From Liopterus haemorrhoidalis (taxonomy: Eukaryota; Arthropoda; Insecta; Coleoptera; Dytiscidae): a DNA stretch of 64,000 nt. Under the pieces are notes generated by a model. It was not told the DNA's origin and did no database searches. It was given only the letters and a program-made list of their open reading frames with translations. Position numbers and translations under genes: made by a program. Where the stretch lies: assembly GCA_963971575.1 (NCBI GenBank), contig OZ020622.1, positions 3,696,279 through 3,760,278 of the forward strand, in the 5' to 3' direction. Positions 53,170 through 62,614 of this stretch are shown one piece after another. The first letter of the stretch is position 1. Each line of letters starts with the position of its first letter.

Positions 53170-53905
53170 AGATCTCTGACGTATTAAAATTAATAGATTT
53201 TCGCTAATGGAAGATGTATTCATATACAATCTCAGAATCTCCGTAGATAATGCACTGCTTTTCTTTGATGAATCCAGGTTGATTAATGTCTATAATTTTG
53301 AGACATGCAATATAAAAAATACTTTTATACCTACCTTGTTCTGATATATAATTGAATAACTGCACCTTAAGACAATACGAAAAAAACTAAAACTGTTGAC
53401 AATTTTTTTTCCGAAGAAAGTAAAATTTGACTAATTTGTCGGGTAAAAGAACCAAATTAGAGCATTTAAAACATTAGCGAGAAGCCTGACATCTATTGAG
53501 ATGAACAGGAACTAAAAAAAAAAAAAAATGGTTTATCAAATAAATTTTAAACGTTAAACAAAACAGTATGGAACATGGTTAATAGGTAAAAGATTTTGGT
53601 CCTTTAGTTGTGCTACTGATGAGATAGTTTGTAAAAGCGCTTTATAACGAATTAGGGAGCATTACGTAAATCGGGGTAACTTTAGAAAACTGGTCCTCAA
53701 TTTACAATTTGAGTAATTTTGAATGATTTTCGTCTTTTAATTGTGATATTGATGAGATTGCAAAAGCGTATTATAACGAAATAGGAAACATTACGTAAAT
53801 CGGGGTAACACTGTATAGAACTGGTCAATTTACAATTTGAGTGATTTCATACTTGTAGAAGAAAAACGCGTAATCTAAAACTGCGTGGAACGGGGTAAAG
53901 TTAAC
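53170..53905. other. No gene; ~120-bp local duplication
   Basis: 53610-53705 and 53728-53840 are similar ('attacgtaaatcggggtaac', 'caatttacaatttgag', 'tataacgaa'). No coding sequence recognised. Confidence 0.5.
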
Positions 53906-53911
53906 CGAGGT

Positions 53912-53996
53912 CTTACGTAAATCGAGGTGTTACGTAAATCGAGGTGTTACGTAAATCGAGGTGTCACGTATATCGAGGTGTTACGTATACCGAGGT
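53912..53996 (+). repeat. 17-bp minisatellite, five units
   Basis: Tandem 'ttacgtaaatcgaggtg' with the last two units altered to 'cacgtatatcgaggtg' and 'ttacgtataccgaggta'. The same 'tacgtaaatcgggg' phrase occurs in the preceding duplication, so the array grew from it. Confidence 0.9.
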
Positions 53997-53999
53997 ACT

Positions 54000-54500
54000 T
54001 AAAACACCCTGTCTAAAACAGATTTGAACAAAATAGGGAAATATTTCAAAATTGTAAAATAATAAGTAAAAATATTTTATTTCTTTTGTGTGTGTCACAC
54101 AAAAAAATATAGGTACAACATAAACCACACAACTTACTTGTTTTTTTTTCCAAATTTGTAGAATCCTTTTTCGAGAACACTGTAAAATTTCCAAAAAACT
54201 TTTAAAAATATTGTTATGAAAAACTAGTTTTTTATTAATTTATAAACATTTATTAATACATTTTTTTTTACAATATAATATGCCACTGATAGCACTATGA
54301 TCAAAACGCAGCCATTTCGTCATACCTGTATTGCGTGTTACATAAACTAATGGAGTAAAACGCTATTAAATTAAAGAAAAAAACACTAAAAACCCAATAA
54401 AACAAACCCAAAATCACCCCAAAAAACATTCAAACAACACAAAAATAACCAAACAAACAACAAAAAACCAACTATTTCGCTTAGACCTTGTTAGCTTCGC
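54000..54500. other. No gene seen
   Basis: AT-rich; 54360-54475 is an A/C-rich simple tract ('aaacaaacaacaaaaaacca'). Confidence 0.4.
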
Positions 54501-54539
54501 GTTCAAATAGACACTGTTGAAATCACAACCGTGTTAGGT

Positions 54540-54815
54540 CCAGTACAGAATCCAAAATGGCCGTCAACATCACCATGGCAACGTAATGTATTTCAGATGG
54601 GCGGTCCCACCGTGCACGTGCTGGAGGAGGAGTTTAATTGTGGGAGGAGCATTGCGGTGGCGGCCATCATTGAATTGTGACGTCATTAAAAAGCTGCTCA
54701 GTAGTGTACTCTGGTGGAGAAACAGTGAAACACTGGTTCGTGTCTGGGATGAATGACCTTGGGGGTTTTTGTTTCCTTATATAAAAGCGTTCACGTACAA
54801 ATAATAAAGAAAAGA
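54540..54815 (+). promoter_or_regulatory. Promoter-like cluster: X-box, E-box, CRE, TATA
   Basis: In a GC-rich island: 'aaaatggccg' (54555 on, YY1-like), 'atcaccatggcaac' (54569-54582, X-box-like), 'cacgtg' (54615-54620), a full CRE 'tgacgtca' (54678-54685) and 'tatataaaag' (54778-54787), predicting a start near 54810. Downstream an ATG near 54823 opens only a ~17-codon frame, so no coding exon is established. Match-based only. Confidence 0.4.
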
Positions 54816-54829
54816 TTTCAGACAATGGT

Positions 54830-55224
54830 TCACTGTTGTCATAATTATGATAAATATATGTCGGTTAGAGATTAGAATACATCCGGTTCGGAGGTTCAGA
54901 AATAAGTCAGTTGGAAAACAAGGTTCCGACCTGTTTGGACCTTAGTTTAAATAACTACACGTTTCACGTCTTGCAATAGAAGTAGATCTAGCTCGAAAAG
55001 CAATAAATTAACTGAACAGTGAAGAGTTTCTATTCGGTCAAGGAATATTTGCGTCATTAGTTCAAAATTTTTGAATCTAGTATATTTTCACATTTTGTAA
55101 TTGTACACATTTTCTTATATTTTCATGTTAAATATATGTTATATTAATTCTTATTAATATTATTGTGTTTATTATACACTGCTCATGACGAGCCTTGATC
55201 TGTACTGATTTTTGGGTAATAAAG
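54830..55224. other. No gene seen
   Basis: No recognisable exon or repeat between the promoter-like island and the mariner element. Confidence 0.35.
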
Positions 55225-55226
55225 TA

Positions 55227-56536
55227 CAAGGTGTCTCAAAAGAAATTTTATATTTAGTGGACCGATTAAAAAAAAAGTAAGCCGTATATAGAAAAAATGT
55301 TTATTAATTATTAAAATACACTTTTTGGGGATTTATTTCTTAAAAATATTATCGTCTAAATGTAGACCCTCGCGTTCTCGGCACTCATTTAATCGAACAG
55401 TAAAATTACTTATGACGTCTCGGCAGGTGGACTCAGGGATGGCTGCCATTTCGTGACGGATATTTTCTTTCAAATGCGCCAGTGAAGTCGGTTTATTGGC
55501 GTAAACTTTAGATTTAAGATAACCCCATAGGAAAAAGTCCATAGGTGTTAAATCTGGACTGCGTGGAGGCCAATTTATGTCACCTCTCCGGGAGATCAAT
55601 TTGCCTGAGAAAATTTCACTAACACGTGGCAGAGACATATTGGACGTGTGTGAAGTTGCTCCGTCCTGTTGGAACCATGTTCTTTGGTTATAGCCAGGAA
55701 AGTTTTGCAGTTCAGGTACCAAGAAGTTGTCTAACATCTCCACATAACGCTCTGAATTCACTGTAACTGCACGCCCCCTTTCGTCTTCAAAAAAGTAAGG
55801 GCCGATAATTCCTCACGCCGACATCGCAGCCCATACGGTCACTTTAGGCGAATGTAGGGGTTTCTGATGTTTGCGTTTCGGATTCGTTGCACTCCAGTAG
55901 CGGCAGTTCTGCTTATTTACGTGGCCATTAAGATGAAAATGAGCTTCATCCGAAAACAAAATGTTGGTAAACGTTGAAAATCGCTCAATCACCTGATTTA
56001 CGAAATTAAGCCTCTGACTGGCATCTTGGGGCTTTAATTCTTGCACCAATTAAATTTTGTAGGGGTGCAGCTTTAGGTCTTTGTGCATAATGCGATGTAA
56101 TGATGATCTATGCACATTTAAAGCACTTGCGCGCTTCCGAATTGAAAGGTTCGGGTCGTCACGAACAGACCGATTAACATTCTCCACGTTTTCTACCGTT
56201 CTTGATGACCTAGGTCGCCCGGATTTTGATTTATCCAGCGTTGTACCAGTCTCTTCAAACTTTTTAACCCAATGTCGAATGAGAGGAATGCTTGGCGCAT
56301 CATTTAAGTGGCGAAAACCTCGAATACTGCAGAATTTTCTACGCGCTACAGTCGCCGAATCACCGTTTTTGTAAAACTCTCGCACGCATAACGCGCGGTC
56401 TGCTCCCGAGAAACGCTCCATAGCGACTGCATTCCCAAGAGCCAGGCTACCGATTGACATAACCCCCGCGCCCCTCGGATACGTTGCGTTCACGCAGTAA
56501 GCTAAATAAATATAAAATTTCTTTTGAGACACCTTG
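55227..56536 (-). mobile_element. Nearly intact Tc1/mariner-superfamily element (DD41D spacing)
   Basis: Terminal inverted repeats 'caaggtgtctcaaaagaaat' continuing 'tttatattta' are identical for ~30 bp at both ends, flanked by TA (55225-55226 and 56537-56538). The whole 1310-bp element contains one gene reading right to left with only two nonsense codons and no frameshift, so insertion is likely recent. Confidence 0.95.
55333..56421 (-). pseudogene. DD41D-type transposase, two nonsense codons
   Basis: 362-codon reading frame from Met at 56421. N-terminal domain 'MERFSGADRALCVREFYKNG' is the HTH region seen in many insect transposases (DUF4817-like); a second HTH lies near residues 85-120 ('LSIRKRASALNVHRSSLHRI'). 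DDE catalytic core: Asp158 in 'ILFSDEAHFHLNG', Asp253 in 'WFQQDGATSHTS', Asp295 in 'SPDLTPMDFFLWG'; the last two are separated by 41 residues. The C-terminus is 'REREGLHLDDNIFKK'. In-frame stops fall at codons 124 (TAA) and 203 (TGA), each one C-to-T change from a sense codon. All three segments are in one frame. An upstream extension to 56532 lies partly in the terminal repeat, so Met56421 is preferred. Confidence 0.9.
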
Positions 56537-56570
56537 TATTATTATTATATTATACTATTTGGTTATATTT

Positions 56571-56646
56571 TTACCGAACAGACAGACAGACAGACAGAGA
56601 GCAAAATGACGGTATAAGGGTTTTTTGGTCATACCTACAAAACCCG
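56571..56646 (-). mobile_element. Solo HINE 5' end
   Basis: 'accgaacagacagacagaca' with 'caaaatgacggtataagggt' and 'ggtcatacctacaaaaccc' is the inverse of the HINE 5' terminus with its microsatellite. It lies 35 bp from the DD41D element. No other HINE part is attached. Confidence 0.75.
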
Positions 56647-56649
56647 AAA

Positions 56650-57100
56650 AATTGGTCGAAATATGAAGATGAAAAATTTGTGTGTCCTTGACAACAAGCC
56701 TTAACTTATTCCAGCAATCTACTTCTTTTCTATTCTCCCAAAAGGGTTAGTCATATCCTCAAGGTCTTATTTATGGAGTTAATTTGATTTTCAAAGTACA
56801 GAGTAAACATATATTCGTGGAAAGTTTTAGAGAGAATTCAACGCAAATAGCTAGCTCCAAACCATGAATATTAAACTTTAAGTAAATCCAACATTTGTGT
56901 TCAAGGCACGCCGTTATACAAACAACTACAGTATCAAATCGCCCGAATACGGAACTAGCTCTAGAGGCGTTAGTATTTGCATTACATTAACAATAATATA
57001 AGCTGATTAAAAACCGATTGGGAAAATAAAACCAGTTTGAAGATCAAAAGAGTACTTCAAGTAATCCTAACAGGTTTTCAGCAGGTTCATTAAATTAAGT
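56650..57100. other. No gene seen
   Basis: Mixed AT-rich DNA; 57070-57103 is the conserved lead-in to the PBS-like motif ('aggttcattaaattaagttc'). Confidence 0.4.
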
Positions 57101-57126
57101 TCTTGGTCCTTCGAGCCGGATTTACT

Positions 57127-57608
57127 TCAACTGACATGATTATTAGTGATCATATGTTCTGCTATATTGGACTGTTCTACTTTTTTATTTTGGATGGCTT
57201 TCAAATGTTCACCAAATCTTGTAGCAAATTTTCGACCAGTTTGGCCTATATATATTATTGAACAATCATGGCACGATGCTTGATAAACTCCACTTTTATT
57301 GTGTAAATCAGTTTTATCTAGTTTATTATTAACGAGTAAATTTTTAATTGTATATTTATTATAAAAGGCTGGAGTTATATTTGATTTCTTTAATTTTGAT
57401 CTTATTTTAAAACTAACCTGGCCATGAAAGGGTATTTTTTTATACATTTTTGTATCTGGTATACTTGGGGGATAAAAATATGTTAATAAAAGTTTTTTGC
57501 GCTTTTTTCTAATAATTTTGTCTATTTCAGCCTGGTTATAACCGTTATTAATAGCAATTTTATAAATAGTTTGTAATTGCAGATTCTTCAGAAAGTGGAA
57601 CTTTTAAT
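57127..57608 (-). pseudogene. Penelope-like element, GIY-YIG endonuclease end
   Basis: Minus-strand frame of ~160 codons: 'LQLQTIYKIAINNGYNQAEI', 'RKKRKKLLLTYFYPPS' and 'KMYKKIPFHGQVSFKIRSKL', followed by the GIY-YIG endonuclease: 'KSGVYQASCHDCSIIYIGQT' and 'GRKFATRFGEHLKAI', then 'NIAEHMITNNHVS' and a stop. GVY and YIG motifs, the Cys pair and the following Arg and Glu-His are visible. This is the C-terminal endonuclease of Penelope retroelements; the RT that should precede it is absent (frame closed by TAA near 57612). The stop codon lies just 5 bp from the inverted tRNA-Tyr motif. Confidence 0.8.
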
Positions 57609-57865
57609 AATCGGTCTACATTGAACTCCTGTAGATGGTGTCACTGCCGAAATAAGTATAGAGTAACATTAAACTTATATTTGTGAAACTTACCGAGTGT
57701 TTTATTTATTAATCTTATCAAAAATAGTACTTACAGTATACCTAACAGGTTTTTTAGAAGGTTTATTAAATCAAGTTCTTGGTCCTTCGAGCCGGATTTA
57801 CTGCAATTGACACCTAAATCATAAACGCTGCTTCTGGGGCTCATCAACTATGGCAAATGACATAT

Positions 57866-58440
57866 TTATTTCCCAAAAAAGAATAATACGTTGTATAACA
57901 AACAAAAGACGCACTGAATCATGCAGACCTCTTTTTGTAAAATACTAATTATTAACAGTTGCTGGTATTTACATCTTAGAGTTGCTGGTCTATGTATTTA
58001 AAAATCACATATAATTTGCTCGCCATTTGAACCAGCATTCATATAACACTAGAGGAAAAGATTGTTTCAGAACTCCAGCAAACATGCTGGAACTGACAAA
58101 AAAATCACCAAAAACTGTTGGTATTAAATTATTTAATTCACTGCCATTCCATGTCAGAAATGAAACGCAGTTTGCTGTATTTAAGCGGAAGATTAAGGTA
58201 TTTCTTATAGAGCATTGTGTATACTCAATTAATGAATTCTTAAAATCTTGTAACTTGTAAGGACTGGTGTAGTCATGCAAATGAGGAACATTGATTTTGG
58301 GTAATTTAATGTATGATTTTATTCTTTTATCAATTGTATGACTTGTTTTACTTATCAAAATCTGTGTAAAATTATAAATTCATGTACTGACATATCCTAC
58401 ATGCAGTCCTGTATTTTAAGGATTAATAAATATTATTATT
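57866..58440 (+). pseudogene. LINE 3' end (CR1-like)
   Basis: 'LIFISQKRIIRCITNKRRTE', 'SCRPLFVKY', a stop, 'LLTVAGIYILELLVYVFKN', then 'NQHSYNTRGKDCFRTPANML' and 'ELTKKSPKTVGIKLFNSLPF', ending 'FKRKIKVFLIEHCVYSINEF'. This matches the thumb and C-terminal tail of CR1/jockey-like RTs. The 3' end finishes in an 'attattattatt' tail at about 58428-58443, as in CR1/L2 LINEs with microsatellite-like 3' termini. 5'-truncated, with at least two stops. It is inserted next to a PBS-like repeat, within 'aacgctgctt'. Confidence 0.75.
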
Positions 58441-58647
58441 ATTAAAGAACGAGGGTTTGCAGTCTCGCTGGTACCGTCCAGGTTTGCTAGAAGGTTTATC
58501 AAGTCAAGTTGTTGGTCCTTCGAGCCGGATTTACTCCAGTTGACACCTAAATAATAAACGTTGCTTAAAGATAATGATCAGAGAGCGGTTATTATTAGCT
58601 TAGTGAAATAAAGGCGGTAAATCATCAATTTCGAAAGATAAAAATTA

Positions 58648-58717
58648 GAGGTGAAAGGATTTAAACCTGCGTCCGTGTACTGTAGGGAATCGTCTTACCA
58701 CGAAGCTACTTGTACTC
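58648..58717 (-). tRNA. tRNA-like sequence (pseudo-tRNA)
   Basis: Minus strand of ~70 nt: A-box-like 'agtagcttcgtggtaagacg' and B-box-like 'caggtttaaatcctttc' at normal spacing. Ends 'gag'/'ctc' can pair but the rest of the acceptor stem cannot. It lies between two PBS-like motifs (58513 and 58881). Either a tRNA pseudogene or the head of an undescribed SINE. Confidence 0.5.
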
Positions 58718-58900
58718 TACGTAAACTAGTTGTTTAAAACCATAGCGGAAAAACAACCGGTCGTCCCCGCATATTTGTTGTAGACAATGTGTTACTGCGG
58801 CTAAAAAACCGCAACCACCAGATAAGACCCAATTGTTCTAGCTCTGATGGTATCAGAAGTAAATTTTCTATACTCCTTCTTGGTCCTTCGAGCCGGATTT

Positions 58901-60190
58901 ACTCCAATTATCACTCTAATGACCTCTAAATATCCCCAATATTTATGAATCTTCGTTTCTATATTTTTTAAATATTTTTTTTTCATATTACGATGACAAT
59001 GCTATTCTTTCGTTTTAGAGAAAGTTTTGAATAGCAAGTTATGTAAATGAGCATGTAGGTCTGTCTGTCTGTAAGGTGTATGATGATATGTGAAAAATAA
59101 CAAGGCGTGGGACTCACTCATAGAATTGATAGCTCAAGGCGTAACGTAATAACATTTCTCAGAATCTTATTTTCAATTTCAGATCTAAAAATATCAACCC
59201 AGTTAATAGTTTGAAATTAATATGTCTAGTCGTACATCAAATAGTGGGATTTTGGATTAAGAACCAAGTTTACATTACTTAGTGCCATTTTAGATACTGT
59301 AATGTTTGATTAAAATGCCTACTTTACGCACTGTAGTAGAAAAACATAATTATTGTCTTGTATTTATTATAGGAATTAATATGAAAAGCAAATTTTAGTT
59401 ATTCCTTTTCAAAACATTTGCAGTTTTAACAGTTGCCAAGAAAAATATAGCCTATCTTTTTCTCTTTTGATTTATTTGTTTTTAGAAAATGAAATCTTTT
59501 ACGACCAAACAAAAATAGAATGTCTATTTAAAAATATTTATTGAAGACAAGCTGTCTGTATTTTTGACCTCAAAAAAATGCTGAGTAATTTTATACAGAG
59601 ATCACACAAAATATAAAAAGATCAACTAATAAAATTCTTTGAAACGTTCATTTGATTTATGTCAATTTGCTTTTACATCCGATTGATAACAAATTTGCAA
59701 TGATTACACTGTTCGACTGTCAAATATGAACTAAATGAATATGAAAAAAAAAAAGTTAAATTAGAACCAAACTATAGGGGAAGTATTTTAAGATCGCAGC
59801 GCTATTGTGGCATACTTGGAACCTTCAATATAGACATTCGTTACATATAAACAACGTGAATTTTAATGTTTACTGGTGGTTTTTGTAATTTTGCTACAAT
59901 ATTAATACTTGTTTTTATGCAATTATATTTTTATGCAAACCTTTTTTATAAAAAAAAGCGCGATAGAATGTCTATTTCTGTAGTTCCTAAAATCCTACCA
60001 GATGTCATATCGCTTAGCAATTTTTCCCTATAGAATTACGAAAGGTAACATAAAAACCCTCTGTTGCCTTTACCAGGGAGTGCCACAGAATAGCGATTTT
60101 GGGCCTCTCTTTTTGCAAACATGAAGCATGAACCAAAATTTGTATTCCACGGGTGTTGAGTTCAGAGCTGCTAAACTATGTATTTTGTAC
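58901..60190. other. No gene seen in about 1.3 kb
   Basis: AT-rich; a short 'ggtctgtctgtctgtaaggt' stretch near 59058. The 58801-58986 minus frame spans the PBS-like motif ('GVNPARRTK') and is not supported as a gene. Confidence 0.4.
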
Positions 60191-60194
60191 TTAT

Positions 60195-61655
60195 TCTTTT
60201 AGTACATAATACATATTAAGATCAGGACTAGATCTTGGACGTCCTTCGTAATATGTTCGGATACTGGAATAGCTTTTATCTGGTCGGTTACGGACGTTTG
60301 AATGTATTCGAGTGTCCCAAAATGACGTCCTTTGAGCTGATTTTTCTTGGGAAGAGGAAAAAGTCACAAGGACTCAAGTCAGGCGAATAAGGAGGCTGAG
60401 GAGCCACAGGAATGCTTTTACTGGCCAGAAACTCGTTTATTCAACAAATTCAACGCTTCCCCGAGCTTTCTGACTGTCAACCGACGATCTGAACTAGAGA
60501 TGGGTCGTTCATCAACGAACCGGCTCGCTGAGCCGGCTCAGTACACTGACCGAAGTGACACGGTTCACCAAATTGAAATGAGCCGGCTCACGTCTCACTG
60601 TATAGTTTCAAGTTTCAAGGATACGATTGGTCGGGTGATTGTGAGCAGTGACCGGAGTGATCTGGATCTGGATCGATGTCATGTTGAACTTCGCGAAAAC
60701 TCTGCTTGTAATGTATTATCGTAAAGTGTATTTTGTCATCAATTTATAGGGCAGTTTATTTGAAACTAATAGGCTTAGTCTGTATTTTTTTACAACCATA
60801 CTATATAAAAATATTAAAAATATTGCCCAAATCCCAGATGTCCGATTTATAAGGGCAATAAACATCGCCATAAACTTAACACATCTGGTTTAAATTACAG
60901 TAGCTACATAAAGTGAATTGTTTGTTTCAAAAATGTTAGATAAGAGCCGGGGCTAAACGACGTTCTACCTACGAGCGAACGACCGACAACTGACCGGGTC
61001 TAAGCAAGAGCCGGCTCTAAGCGACGTTCTACCTACGAGCGAACGACCGACAACTGACCGGGTCTAAGCAAGAGCCGGCTCTAAGCGACGTTCTACATAC
61101 GAGCGAACGACCGACAACTGACCGGGTCTAAGCAAGAACCGGCTCTAAGCGACGTTCTACCTACGACCGAACGACTGACCGACCTGTGTATCGGGATCAT
61201 GTTTACAGTTCATATATTGCAAGAACCGGCTCTAAACGACGTTCTATCTACGAACTAACGACCGACCTGTGTCTCGGAAACATGTTTACTTAACCGGATC
61301 ACTGAGCCGGATCAATGAACCGGCTCAACAAACTGAACGACCTCCACTGATCCGGTTCCGCAAACTGAGCCGAAATTCCCATCTCTAATCTGAACGCACA
61401 AGATCCCGGATTTTGTCGACATTTTCATTGGTTCTTGAAGATGAAGGCCTTCCGCTGCGTGATTCATCTTCAATCAACTCTCTTCCTTCTGAAAATTCCT
61501 TAAACCACCAAAAAACCTTGGTCCTTACCAACACACTGTCTCCGTAGGCCTGCTGAAGTTTTGCATAAGTTTCAGTTGCACTGTGACCAAGTCTGAAGCA
61601 AAATCTGATAGCACACCGTTGCTCTAAATGAATGTCACTCGTTTTTAGAACGCAC
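60195..61655 (-). pseudogene. mariner transposase relic split by a MITE
   Basis: Minus strand. Right part (61388-61655): 'QRCAIRFCFRLGHSATETYA', 'KVFWWFKEFSEGRELIEDES' and 'RSGRPSSSRTNENVDKIRDL', the N-terminal HTH region of mariner transposases. Left part (about 60200-60486) continues 'RRLTVRKLGEALNLLN', then jumps to 'VAPQPPYSPDLSPCDFFLFP', which holds the third catalytic Asp. The first and second catalytic Asp regions are deleted. The MITE at 60495-61387 lies exactly between, with its duplication 'atctgaac' inside the 'VRSD' codons. Additional frameshifts are present. Confidence 0.8.
60495..61387. mobile_element. TAGAGATGGG element, copy 2 (hAT-type)
   Basis: Ends 'tagagatgggtcgttcatca' and inverse 'cccatctcta', with exact 8-bp duplications 'atctgaac' (60487-60494 and 61388-61395), which assigns the family to hAT. 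Interior as in copy 1 but with four ~62-bp minisatellite units ('gacgttctacctacgagcga', 'ccgacaactgaccgggtcta') where copy 1 has three longer ones. Only half of the copy 1 hairpin is present. Confidence 0.95.
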
Positions 61656-61659
61656 TAGA

Positions 61660-62330
61660 AAAAACTGTTTCACGAAAAAAATCGCTATGGACAACAAAAT
61701 TTATCTAGCGGGTTCAAACTCGCACTGAAGGCTTATCACAGATCAAACGCTATGTTGCCAGTCCGGTTACTTAATTTACACACCTCGTAGATAAAATAAT
61801 GATAAAGTATTTACATTTTCTAGGTCACTGAACCCTAGCCTTAAGATTGTATTGTTTATTCTTGTGATATTAATTTGGGGAAATGTTTCCATGAGTCATC
61901 CAATTGCCCCAGATATCTTTATATGAAACATTATAATATTAATACCGTTTGGAATTTATCCAAAGTATTTACAGAATCTTGGATCGAACCCAACATAATG
62001 TAAACAATTTTTATCTTTTATCAGCTATTTACATAATATAATGATATATTTACTTTTTTTTATTATAGTCGGCCACTTAAATCATGGACCATTTATCTTC
62101 ATCTACAATATTTATTTACAGTCATGTCAGCGAAATGGAGCGAGAAATATCTGGTTTTTATTTTTAGATACAATATTAAACTTTATCAAAACTATTTGAA
62201 AAAAAATAACAACATAAAAACAAGGTCAGGGAAAGACATTTTTACTTGTGAAATAGAATATTTATATAATGTAAGATGAATAAAGTTCCAATTGACTTGT
62301 CTCCTTACGGCATAATTTTGTGGTCCTTCG
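61660..62330. other. No gene seen
   Basis: First ~120 bases probably are mariner 5' flank. The rest is AT-rich without features. Confidence 0.4.
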
Positions 62331-62348
62331 AGCCGGATATGTCAATGG
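62331..62348 (+). other. PBS-like motif, single copy
   Basis: 'tggtccttcgagccggat' with no flanking similarity to the other copies beyond the motif. Confidence 0.6.
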
Positions 62349-62614
62349 TATTTAGCTGATATCTTATGCGAATTAAAAAAGATTTTCTACACAAAGAAAA
62401 GAGATATAATGACAACATTGATTCTGCCTTTTAGTATAAATAGTTTATATATATAAATAAAGAGTTTATTATAAATATTTTGAAATTAAGTAAATATTAT
62501 ATTTTGACATTTCGAGATTTCGATGGAAGATCCACGAATTGAGGTCCCTATATAACGATTTGACTATTTTTAGGATGATGTCTGTTGATCTGTCTGTCTG
62601 TCGTGCATTTTATA

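Larger units (their letters stand above)
57104..58900 (+). repeat. PBS-like motif repeats, four copies
   Basis: 'tggtccttcgagccggattt' at 57104, 57780, 58513 and 58881. The first three share flanks: 'ggtttattaaatcaagttc' before, and 'actgcaattgacacctaaat' with 'ataaacgctgctt' after (the last two share this best). Other elements are interspersed: a Penelope fragment between copies 1 and 2, and a LINE tail right after copy 2. Confidence 0.85.

Noticed and set aside
9358..58717. Functional tRNA genes
   Set aside because: All tRNA-like segments have poor acceptor pairing or lack one promoter box, and no pol III T-run terminator is placed convincingly.
58801..58986. 61-residue minus-strand frame containing 'GVNPARRTK'
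   Set aside because: The phrase is just the translated PBS-like motif; adjacent sequence is unique and without domain.
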